Counted from the stretch's first letter, positions 1 through 5,181 are shown. The stretch is DNA of 6,262 nucleotides from an uncultured Oscillospiraceae bacterium (GCA_946531785.1 CAMNAT010000140.1:1-6262), one strand, 5' to 3'. Notes: generated by a model not told the origin, from the letters alone. Numbers and translations: made by a program.

Positions 1-1
1 G

Positions 2-592
2 GCGAGTATCATCACACTGATAAAGGGTACGGGAAAATCGAAAACAAAATACACAGGCAAAAACGAGCTTGCTCCGCTCTCGGTGTTTGATGTCAAATAT
101 ACGGATCTTGTTATCATCCATTGCGGCTACAACAACAGAAAAACACCACTCGGCAAGCTCGGCGAGCAGTATGACGAAAAGAAAAAATCTCAGCGCTCAC
201 AGAACTCCATTGCAGGCTCGATGCAGTATGCTATATCCAGGACAAGGCAGCTGCTGAAGCTCGTTCTGAATGCGGGATGTCCTATAATGGTAGTAACTGT
301 GGACTGCGTCGGAAAATCCAAATCGATCGATGCGACCGGCTATGATGAATACCCCGAAGGGAGCGGACGCACGCTTGAGGATCTTGTAAAGATGCAGATA
401 GCGGTAGCAAGCCATAACAACGCCAAATGGTGCGATCTTTACCACGAAAGCGGTATAAACCGCGACACATGGAGCATCTACAGTAGATCTAATGATCCAA
501 AAAATATCGACCAGGTCAAAAAGAATAAAGCCGGATATATGAACATCGCCGAAACGGTGATAAAATCGATCCGGCAGAATTACGGGATATAA
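2..592 (+). CDS. SGNH/GDSL-hydrolase-like protein, C-terminal part (5' end outside window)
   Basis: The reading frame is open from the first bases, so the gene starts upstream; a GTG at 83 is internal and has no clear ribosome binding site. The visible 196 residues resemble the second half of an SGNH-fold esterase/lipase. A hydrophobic strand followed by G-Y-N-N (DLVIIHCGYNN, residues 35-45) sits where the family has its G-x-N-D block. A second strand (PIMVVTVD) follows, and the end (DQVKKNKAGYMNIAE, from residue 170) aligns with the family's D-x-x-H-P-N-x-x-G-Y block. The catalytic Asp position is kept (D170), but the His position is Lys (K173) and block III reads N-N instead of N-D. The nucleophilic Ser block would lie outside the window. 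I infer a degenerate or non-catalytic SGNH domain; such domains occur in surface, polysaccharide-modifying and phage tail proteins. The fold call is moderate and the substrate unknown. Confidence 0.55.
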   Translation, partial: ASIITLIKGTGKSKTKYTGKNELAPLSVFDVKYTDLVIIHCGYNNRKTPLGKLGEQYDEKKKSQRSQNSIAGSMQYAISRTRQLLKLVLNAGCPIMVVTVDCVGKSKSIDATGYDEYPEGSGRTLEDLVKMQIAVASHNNAKWCDLYHESGINRDTWSIYSRSNDPKNIDQVKKNKAGYMNIAETVIKSIRQNYGI

Positions 593-600
593 ATCACATC

Positions 601-641
601 AAAATGGGGCTGTTGCAAAACGCAAGTTTTGCAGCAGCCCC
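601..641 (-). terminator. Rho-independent terminator, minus strand (outermost tRNA remnant)
   Basis: A 16-bp stem (606-621 with 626-641, one G-T pair) closes on a GCAA tetraloop. On the minus strand it is followed by ATTTT, so it best ends leftward transcription coming from the tRNA remnant beside it. On the plus strand no T-run follows, but the hairpin lies 13 bp after the stop of the SGNH-like gene and could also weakly end that transcript. Confidence 0.65.
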
Positions 642-670
642 TGGGTGGTGCCGATGACCGGGGTCGAACC
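641..670 (-). repeat. Outer tRNA-Leu 3'-end remnant (30-bp repeat)
   Basis: Bases 646-670 equal the last 25 nt of the tRNA-Leu gene (T-loop side of the T arm, acceptor strand, discriminator A and CCA). Bases 641-670 are identical to 725-754, so five flanking bases (CTGGG) are shared with the inner remnant but not with the intact tRNA. Past 670 identity stops and the T-stem no longer pairs fully, so this is not a functional RNA. It is probably an older attachment-site scar, or a local duplication of the inner one. Confidence 0.7.
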
Positions 671-691
671 TGTGTTCCGTGTTGTTATCTA

Positions 692-727
692 TATTACAAC
701 AACAGCCCACCGTTAAACGGTGGGCTG
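692..727 (-). terminator. Hairpin terminator downstream of the inner tRNA remnant, minus strand
   Basis: A 10-bp perfect stem (703-712 with 718-727) has a five-base loop and begins just beyond the CCA end of the 730-789 remnant in minus-strand direction. It is followed on that strand by TTGTTGT, a weak U-tract. It is plausibly the original terminator of the tRNA-Leu gene, left behind when the element inserted and brought its own terminator (4967-5003). Confidence 0.55.
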
Positions 728-729
728 GG

Positions 730-789
730 TGGTGCCGATGACCGGGGTCGAACCGGTACGGGAAGTTACTCCCACGGGATTTTAAGTCC
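730..789 (-). repeat. attL-like 60-bp tRNA-Leu 3' half remnant
   Basis: All 60 bases are identical to 5011-5070 in the same orientation. They cover the tRNA from the anticodon stem through variable arm, T arm, acceptor strand and CCA. Identity ends sharply at 789/790; beyond it the sequence bears no relation to a tRNA 5' half and there is no tRNA promoter. This is the expected left junction after site-specific integration into the tRNA, with strand exchange probably in the anticodon loop region, a common target of tyrosine recombinases. The repeat is seen directly; the att function is inferred. Confidence 0.8.
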
Positions 790-801
790 TATTCAACCTA
801 T

Positions 802-845
802 TGACTCTACGTTTGACAACGTATCTATAACATCACTTAGAGTCA
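802..845. repeat. Nested inverted repeats in the left att arm
   Basis: Perfect 8-bp arms TGACTCTA (802-809) and TAGAGTCA (838-845) enclose a smaller inverted repeat, ACGTT (809-813) and AACGT (818-822) around TGAC. They start 12 bp inside the left tRNA repeat, between core and arm-type repeats, a position where excisionase or host-factor sites are found in some phage att regions. Function is unproven. The rest of 790-951 holds no gene that I can see. Confidence 0.4.
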
Positions 846-951
846 CCCAAAAATCGCACAGTTAAGCCGTTTCTGCTACTTCTTTTACCCCAAATCCTTG
901 GTACACATATACCCCCGAAATTGCCCCTTTTTGAGCAGTTTTTCACTCAAT

Positions 952-999
952 TTTAGTAATTTTTTAGTAACAGTTTAGTAACTCGAAAAAATTACTAAA
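952..999. repeat. Left-arm TTTAGTAA repeats (putative integrase arm sites)
   Basis: TTTAGTAA occurs at 952-959, 963-970 and 974-981, each start 11 bp after the last, so the sites lie on nearly the same face of the helix. An inverted copy (TTACTAAA) is at 992-999. The same octamer recurs at the other end of the element (4883-4930). Such phased short repeats flanking a tRNA core are typical of arm-type binding sites for tyrosine integrases; that role is inferred. Bases 1000-1076 hold no clear gene; an AGGAG (1045-1049) followed by ATG at 1058 opens only an 11-codon frame. Confidence 0.6.
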
Positions 1000-1076
1000 A
1001 TTATTATATCACATACAATTCTCTAAGTCAAGCAAAATAAATGCAGGAGTTAAACCCATGCATACTTATTTTCTAA

Positions 1077-1256
1077 AGCCTTCCTACGCCTGAGCATAAT
1101 GCTCTCTCGGATATGTATAAAAAGAAAGGCTATGAAGCCTTCCTCTACTGGTATAAAAAGCATTATAAGGAGCACGTGATCGGAGCCGTAAAGCGGATGA
1201 TACCCGCAAAGATCAAGCGGCAGCTTATGCAGACATACAGCAGGCTGAAGGGCTGA
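1077..1256 (+). pseudogene. Glycosyltransferase C-terminal fragment
   Basis: The open frame after the TAA at 1074-1076 codes for about 59 residues; the first ATG is at 1113 and gives 47 residues with no ribosome binding site in front. The peptide is basic and aromatic (GYEAFLYWYKKHYKEHVIG, then AVKRMIPAKIKRQL), as in the C-terminal tails that follow the catalytic domain of many family 2 glycosyltransferases in Clostridia. No GT-A catalytic motif (DDxS, DxD) is present, so it cannot be an active enzyme. An AGGAG with ATG at 1058 lies just upstream in another frame and ends at 1093, so the upstream join may be a deletion scar with a frameshift. The family call rests on sequence character only. 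Confidence 0.5.
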
Positions 1257-1313
1257 AGCGGCACGCGCAAAACAAAATACCGACCTTAATTGAGGCTGTC
1301 TCAGTAAAAGCTA

Positions 1314-2855
1314 TCAGCGGAATTTGACTATTCGCTTTGCAAGCTCGATCATTTCCGCGTACTGAGGCAGCTTTCTGTATCCGATCCAGAAGATCACATT
1401 TGCCAGCACAGTGCAGATAATTCCCCTGATGCCTATATATACAAACGCCATTAAAGACCTGTCCGCCTGCGGGAAGAAATTGCATACCGCTCCGCAAGCC
1501 GCGCACGCAACGGCGGTACACAGCGTAAACCAAACCAGCTCCAGTAAATATTTTGACTGCTTGTAATCGGTGAAATAATGCTTGAAGAGTATTCTTGAGC
1601 CCCATATAGAATTTATGAACACCAGTCCTATTATAGTGGACAGCATTACGCCCTTAACGCCTATGATCTGCACAAGAATTATATTCAGCGCCAGATTTAC
1701 GACCGCCTCTACTATAGGTCTGTAGCGATCCTCCCACCACAGTCCGGCGCTCTGACGATACAGGTAGCATATATCACCCCATTTATTTGTGAAGAAATAA
1801 ACGCAGAAGGTAGTCATTGTAAGGTCATCAAACATGAGCTTTTTGCCTACCCATACCCGCATGAACGGTTGATACATACAAAACATACCGACAGTGAAAA
1901 AGCCGGCAAGCCACATAAAAATAAGCTGTATTTTCCGGAAATCCCTATAATTTTTCTCCTGACTTTCAAGAACGATAGAATTGCCTACGCTTGCGGTGGT
2001 ATTGGCAGTAACGATATTCATTATACCGATGATCGCGTTCATGATAACAAAATAGTTATTGTACTTTGCCAAGACCGCAAGTCCTAAAAACGCGGACAAA
2101 ACAAGGCTGTCAAGCGAATAGCGCATAACAGAAGATATTCTGTATATTGCCAGACCGAAAACGCGCTTCTTTATTTCCTGCTTGAGCTCATGGCTCACCT
2201 GTCCGGCGCACTTATACTGCGGGAACATTTTGTCCGCCATGCGGCTTCTTATCAGGTTGCCGGCTATTGTCGATATCGGTGTAACGATACAATACGCATA
2301 GTAGCTCCTGAACACTGCCAGCAGAGCTATCTGAACAATGGTTACAACTATAGAAAGGATCGTTGAGATGTTTGTCGTAACATCCATTCTTTGGTTCGCC
2401 GCAAGAAGCGAGGTCTTATACGCGAACAGAAAATAACTAACGACAGTGTTTGAGAGCGATATCAGATATAATATGTAAATATTGGTATCGGACGGTATTT
2501 CGCCGTGAATGACATTGGTTACAAACGGCGTAAACAGCAGACCTGCCCCCAGGATAACAGTGCCGATTATCCTGTATATCTTTTTATACAGATTAAGCAG
2601 TGCGCATACCGTTTCATCATCATTTTTTGCTATAGGCTCATACATGGAAAAGACCATTGCCGCGCCCACACCAAGCTCCGCGAGCGAAAGCACGGAAAGA
2701 ATCGATGTAAACAGCCCGTTAAGGCCAAGGTACAGCACACCGACAAAGTATATTATCGCCGTTCTTGTTACAAACGGCATCAGCATGGATACAGATTTAT
2801 TTGCAATAGAAGCGTATATATTTCTTCTTGCGTTTTGCGTTCGTGTGCTTGCCAA
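1314..2855 (-). CDS. Wzx-like polysaccharide flippase (MOP/MATE superfamily)
   Basis: This 513-residue integral membrane protein has the length and layout of lipid-linked oligosaccharide flippases. A short basic N-terminus (ARRNIYASIANKSVSMLMPF) precedes about 12-14 hydrophobic segments across the whole length, with a basic C-terminus. Early helices contain the pattern usual in clostridial members (YLGLNGLFTSILSVLSLAEL, then GVGAAMVFSMYEPIAKND). The family moves undecaprenyl-pyrophosphate-linked glycan units from the inner to the outer leaflet of the plasma membrane before polymerization or attachment. The start is TTG at 2853-2855; GGGAG lies about 9 bases upstream and no in-frame ATG fits better. 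It begins 24 bp after the preceding sugar transferase gene, and both probably share the promoter at 3287-3315. No clear terminator follows; it converges on the 1077-1256 fragment. It appears full length and may be functional, although the upstream gene is deleted. The glycan carried cannot be told. Confidence 0.88.
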   Translation of the reverse strand: MASTRTQNARRNIYASIANKSVSMLMPFVTRTAIIYFVGVLYLGLNGLFTSILSVLSLAELGVGAAMVFSMYEPIAKNDDETVCALLNLYKKIYRIIGTVILGAGLLFTPFVTNVIHGEIPSDTNIYILYLISLSNTVVSYFLFAYKTSLLAANQRMDVTTNISTILSIVVTIVQIALLAVFRSYYAYCIVTPISTIAGNLIRSRMADKMFPQYKCAGQVSHELKQEIKKRVFGLAIYRISSVMRYSLDSLVLSAFLGLAVLAKYNNYFVIMNAIIGIMNIVTANTTASVGNSIVLESQEKNYRDFRKIQLIFMWLAGFFTVGMFCMYQPFMRVWVGKKLMFDDLTMTTFCVYFFTNKWGDICYLYRQSAGLWWEDRYRPIVEAVVNLALNIILVQIIGVKGVMLSTIIGLVFINSIWGSRILFKHYFTDYKQSKYLLELVWFTLCTAVACAACGAVCNFFPQADRSLMAFVYIGIRGIICTVLANVIFWIGYRKLPQYAEMIELAKRIVKFR

Positions 2856-2879
2856 TGTATCCGTCTCCCGTCTTTCGTT

Positions 2880-3242
2880 TTATTTTGCGCCGCTGCCTCC
2901 ACGGAGCATATCCCTTACTGTTTTAAAAATCAGCTTTAAATCAAACATAACGCTCATATTTCTTATGTATTCCATATCAAGCTTTATAACTTCCTCAAAA
3001 TCGGTTATATCGCTTCTTCCGCTCGTCTGCCACATTCCGGTGATTACGTCACTGTGCATATCCGTCATTATGTCGAACAAAAGCACAAACAAAACAAGTA
3101 TTGCTGAACTGCTGACAAGCTGCGTATGAGTAAACGAATGATGCCTGACAACAATAAGCATGAACATACTAAGCGCAGCTATAACATCGATCAGCTTAAA
3201 ATCAAAATGCTCTACCCAGCCTGTCTTTCTTTTCTTATACAT
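2880..3242 (-). pseudogene. Internally deleted polyprenyl-phosphate sugar-1-phosphate transferase
   Basis: The 120-residue open frame joins the two ends of a much longer protein. Residues 1-60 match the N-terminus of polytopic polyprenyl glycosylphosphotransferases: a basic start, GWVEHFDFKLIDV, and two membrane segments near 18-32 and 43-59. Residues 66-120 match the extreme C-terminus of the bacterial sugar transferase domain (ITGMWQTSGRSDITDFEEV, then KLDMEYIRNMSVMFDLKLIF). Family members are about 450-480 residues and start glycan synthesis by moving a sugar phosphate onto undecaprenyl phosphate. Here the other membrane helices, the catalytic Asp-Glu motif and the proline-rich P-R-P region are all absent, so activity is not expected. 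The join falls near residues 60-66 (about 3045-3066) and is in frame. The start is ATG at 3240-3242 with AAGGAG 11 bases upstream. First gene of a leftward operon with the flippase; the short product may be made but is probably inert. Confidence 0.8.
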
Positions 3243-3286
3243 GTTACGAACTGCTCCTTTTTCAAAATATATGCGTCATCTCTATA

Positions 3287-3315
3287 ATTATAACCTAAAA
3301 TTTACTCAAAGTCAA
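3287..3315 (-). promoter_or_regulatory. Sigma-A-type promoter for the transferase-flippase operon
   Basis: On the minus strand TTGACT (3310-3315) and TATAAT (3287-3292) are 17 bp apart. The -10 ends 44 bp before the ATG at 3242. It lies back to back with the promoter at 3346-3374, with 30 bp between the two -35 boxes, enough for a shared regulator, although I see no clear operator. Confidence 0.8.
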
Positions 3316-3345
3316 CAGATAATTTGACATTTTTCACAGCTTTTG

Positions 3346-3374
3346 TTGACAATGTTTTTTTTTAATGATATAAT
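3346..3374 (+). promoter_or_regulatory. Consensus sigma-A-type promoter for the glycosyltransferase gene
   Basis: TTGACA (3346-3351) and TATAAT (3369-3374) are both perfect and 17 bp apart, with a T-rich spacer. A second TTGACA lies at 3324-3329 without a matching -10. The ATG at 3417 is 42 bp beyond the -10 and is preceded by GGGAG (3402-3406). Confidence 0.85.
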
Positions 3375-3416
3375 ATTCAGTGATCTGATAATAACTACTA
3401 CGGGAGCAAGAAATAT

Positions 3417-4517
3417 ATGTCTGTTAAATTAACCATAGGAAGCGCTGTGTATAATTTAAAAGAAAATTATCTGCGCGAGCATATAGAAAGCATCATAACA
3501 CAGCTTACGGACGAGACGGAGCTTTTGCTTATTGATGATTGTTCGGCTAATAACTCAGGCGCGGTCTGCAAAGAATACGCCGCGGCAAACGACCGCGTCA
3601 GATACATTCATATGGGCACCAACGGCGGTCTGAGCCGCGTGAGAAACCGCACCATAAAGGAAGCCCGCGGAAAATGGATCTTTTTTGCAGACGGAGATGA
3701 TGTTCTTGCAGATCACGCTATTGAAACAGCGCTCGCGTTTTCTGACGAAAAGTACGACATTATTATCCATGACAGACGAATCTTTCATAATGCGAAAACC
3801 GGACAGGACGCACCGCGCTCTGCCGCAGGGCTTACTGAGTTGCCCACCGGCGCCGGACGTGATATAAGCATATCCTGCCTTTGCATGAGACCGCTTGACG
3901 GGGACAGACACGGATTAGGCAAGGATGCGTATTATCATGCGGCATGGGGCGCTATATACAGACGCGATTTTCTTTTAAGCCGCGAGCTGCTTTTCCCTGC
4001 GGGTCAAAAAAAGGCGCAGGACAGCGTTTTTAATACATATGCATATTATTATGCGGAAAAAATCGCATATCTGCCATACGTGATGTACTATTACAGAAAA
4101 GATATGCAGGGCATAACAGAGCGGTATAACCCGGATTTCACCGAAACAGCAATTTCGCTGATCGGGCATCACAGAGAATGTATGGAAAAGCTATATCCCG
4201 ACGATACTGATATTTTTGAAAAATATAAAAGTCATCGCCTTATTTCGCTTTCCGTCGACAGCATGAAGCTTAACATCTTCCACAAGAATAATCCGAATCC
4301 GCGCGATGCGCGAAAACATGCTTTCCAGGACTTTGTCAATACGCCTCCCTTTAAAGAGGCTATAAATGATTACGACACATCCGGTGCATGGTGGGGCTGG
4401 GGCGTGCCGATCTCACTCGCAAGGAAAAAAGCATTTTCAAGACTTGACTTTTTCTTTAAACACTGGAATTTGTGCAGACTGTATTTCGGCACAATCAGCG
4501 CCATAAAAAGACATTAA
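3417..4517 (+). CDS. Family 2 glycosyltransferase (GT-A fold)
   Basis: The 366-residue protein carries the family 2 hallmarks in order: an N-terminal nucleotide-binding strand (VKLTIGSAVYN, residues 3-13), LLLIDDCSANNSG with the DDxS acidic pair (D40, D41), GGLSRVRN (70-77), and the metal-binding DxD region in FFADGDDVL (DGDD at 92-95). Such enzymes move a sugar from a nucleotide sugar to a growing lipid-linked glycan on the cytoplasmic face of the membrane. After about residue 230 the helical, basic and aromatic C-terminus has no transmembrane segment that I can see. The ATG at 3417 has GGGAG ten bases upstream and a perfect promoter. It is a single-gene unit with its own terminator, transcribed away from the flippase operon. 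All catalytic motifs visible here are intact. It probably adds a sugar to the glycan served by the neighbouring flippase; donor and acceptor are unknown. Confidence 0.88.
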   Translation: MSVKLTIGSAVYNLKENYLREHIESIITQLTDETELLLIDDCSANNSGAVCKEYAAANDRVRYIHMGTNGGLSRVRNRTIKEARGKWIFFADGDDVLADHAIETALAFSDEKYDIIIHDRRIFHNAKTGQDAPRSAAGLTELPTGAGRDISISCLCMRPLDGDRHGLGKDAYYHAAWGAIYRRDFLLSRELLFPAGQKKAQDSVFNTYAYYYAEKIAYLPYVMYYYRKDMQGITERYNPDFTETAISLIGHHRECMEKLYPDDTDIFEKYKSHRLISLSVDSMKLNIFHKNNPNPRDARKHAFQDFVNTPPFKEAINDYDTSGAWWGWGVPISLARKKAFSRLDFFFKHWNLCRLYFGTISAIKRH

Positions 4518-4522
4518 CACAC

Positions 4523-4562
4523 AAAAAACGTATTCCGCTATAATTTGGGGATACGTTTTTTT
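4523..4562. terminator. Bidirectional rho-independent terminator after the glycosyltransferase
   Basis: A 14-bp stem (AAAAAACGTATTCC from 4523, pairing with 4548-4561, one G-T pair) closes on a loop of about 11 bases. A T-run follows on the plus strand and the matching A-run precedes it, so it can work in both directions. It begins 5 bp after the stop codon. Confidence 0.85.
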
Positions 4563-4882
4563 ATTTTATCGGCAAGATCACGGTGTTACTCTCCAAAAAC
4601 GGAGCTTGGAGATCGTCGCAGCTTAATATTCCCACATTTTTCTGAAATTTATAATGGGGGAAAAAGTGTGAAGTGTGTAAACCCTCTAATATAAACACTT
4701 CACCGAATTTAGAAGCGTGTTTTTTTCCACACACAATATGATAAGTACCCCTCTTTGAACAGAAAAATACAGCTATGCAAATTACACAAAAAGCACGCTT
4801 AAATTTTGTTAATATTTAAACCCACAATTTTAAGTAAAAACACGCTCTAAAACCTTATCTACCAACAGAAAACAGCAAAAAT
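4563..4882. other. Non-coding right arm of the element with short inverted and direct repeats
   Basis: I see no credible gene in this AT-rich stretch. It holds several repeats: a 7-bp inverted repeat at 4590-4596/4606-4612; a 9-bp perfect one, GTGAAGTGT (4668-4676) with ACACTTCAC (4695-4703); a tandem AAGTGTG at 4665-4671 and 4672-4678; and a motif AAAAA(G)CACGCT at 4788-4799 and 4836-4846, with an inverted copy at 4714-4724. These could be sites for excisionase, accessory factors or a replication initiator carried by the complete parent element. No function is demonstrated. Confidence 0.5.
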
Positions 4883-4930
4883 TTTAGTAAATTTTCAATT
4901 TTCAAATCAGTTTTAGTAATTCTTTAGTAA
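4883..4930. repeat. Right-arm TTTAGTAA repeats (putative integrase arm sites)
   Basis: TTTAGTAA occurs at 4883-4890, 4912-4919 and 4923-4930; the last two start 11 bp apart, as in the left arm. The block from 4911 differs from the one at 951 by only a few bases over 23 positions. It lies 80 bp from the tRNA core, whereas the left-arm cluster is 162 bp from its core copy. In the circular form the two clusters would flank one core asymmetrically, as in many attP sites. Bases 4931-4966 show nothing further. Confidence 0.6.
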
Positions 4931-4966
4931 CTGCCCTAAATTCAACACTAATTATACCCTATTTCA

Positions 4967-5003
4967 GAAAAAGAAAAAGGCTCAAAACACTAGGTTTCAA
5001 GCC
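4967..5003 (-). terminator. Rho-independent terminator of tRNA-Leu, minus strand
   Basis: A 10-bp stem (4979-4988 with 4994-5003, including two G-T pairs) has a five-base loop and, on the minus strand, is followed by TTTTTCTTTTTC. It begins 8 bases past the CCA end of the tRNA. If the integration model holds, this terminator belongs to the element, and the original one is at 692-727. Confidence 0.8.
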
Positions 5004-5010
5004 ATTTCTT

Positions 5011-5070
5011 TGGTGCCGATGACCGGGGTCGAACCGGTACGGGAAGTTACTCCCACGGGATTTTAAGTCC
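5011..5070 (-). repeat. attR-like core: 60 bp shared with 730-789
   Basis: This stretch, from anticodon stem to CCA inside the intact tRNA gene, is identical to the left remnant. The element supplies this 3' part and so keeps the tRNA working after insertion. The identity stops at 5070/5071 within the 5' strand of the anticodon stem. Confidence 0.8.
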
Positions 5071-5099
5071 CGGGCGTCTGCCAATTCCGCCACATCGGC
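5011..5099 (-). tRNA. tRNA-Leu (anticodon UAA)
   Basis: The full cloverleaf can be drawn. The acceptor stem GCCGATG pairs with CATCGGC, followed by discriminator A and an encoded CCA (5011-5013). The anticodon stem CGGGA/TCCCG encloses loop CTTAAAA, giving anticodon TAA. A long class II variable arm (GGGA-stem) is present, as expected for leucine, and the T arm contains TTCGACC between ACCGG and CCGGT. The gene has its own promoter (5127-5155) and terminator (4967-5003), so it should be functional. Its 3' 60 bases are repeated at 730-789, marking it as the integration target of the element to its left. Confidence 0.97.
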
Positions 5100-5101
5100 A
5101 T

Positions 5102-5181
5102 ATTCACAATAATTACAACAAAAGATATTATACACTGATTTTCGGTATTTGTCAATCTTTTTCGGAGTTTTTATTGTGAAT
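5102..5181. repeat. 11-bp inverted repeat around the tRNA promoter
   Basis: ATTCACAATAA (5102-5112) and TTATTGTGAAT (5171-5181) are perfect inverted copies 58 bp apart, one on each side of the tRNA promoter. They could be paired operator half-sites or chance in AT-rich DNA. The right copy lies 9 bp from the end of the TetR-family gene. Confidence 0.45.
5127..5155 (-). promoter_or_regulatory. Promoter of tRNA-Leu
   Basis: On the minus strand TTGACA (5150-5155) and TATAAT (5127-5132), both perfect, are 17 bp apart, about 27 bp before the tRNA 5' end. Strong consensus boxes fit a stable-RNA gene. No terminator separates it from the TetR-family gene, so some read-through into the tRNA is possible. 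Confidence 0.88.

Larger units (their letters stand above)
730..5070. mobile_element. Integrase-less genomic islet in tRNA-Leu(UAA), ~4.28 kb
   Basis: The element is defined by the 60-bp direct repeat at both ends; recombination between the copies would remove 4281 bp. In support, the intact tRNA sits at the right end, its 5'-less remnant at the left, and TTTAGTAA repeats lie inside each end (952-999 and 4883-4930). Cargo is a glycosyltransferase scrap, a Wzx-like flippase, a deleted sugar-phosphate transferase and a family 2 glycosyltransferase. No integrase, excisionase, replication or mobilization gene is present. The left arm runs straight into a truncated gene (1077), suggesting that a deletion removed an integrase that once lay there. 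It resembles a cis-mobilizable element or a decayed prophage/ICE remnant. A shared tRNA repeat arising by local duplication is less likely, because the repeat ends at the CCA exactly as integration predicts. Confidence 0.65.

Noticed and set aside
730..789. A second functional tRNA-Leu gene
   Set aside because: Only the 3' half is present; no acceptor 5' strand, D arm or promoter exists beyond 789.
629..865. A 78-codon plus-strand open frame giving GADDRGRTGTGSYSHGI-type peptides
   Set aside because: It reads through the antisense of the two tRNA-Leu remnants; this is a well-known false protein from tRNA DNA, and it has no ribosome binding site.
952..999. CRISPR-like short repeats
   Set aside because: The octamer is too short, spacing is only 3 bp, one copy is inverted, and there is no cas gene.
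1288..1305. TGAGGCTGTCTCA as a terminator for the flippase operon
   Set aside because: Only a 4-bp stem forms and no T-run follows; it may be half of a lost hairpin, but it cannot be supported.
2509..3129. A 206-codon plus-strand open frame, and a 144-codon one at 2505-2939
   Set aside because: Both lie antisense to the flippase and the deleted sugar transferase, whose protein signatures on the minus strand are clear; they are shadow frames.
730..5070. A complete prophage or conjugative element
   Set aside because: No integrase, structural, lysis, replication, relaxase or transfer gene is visible; only the ends resemble an element.
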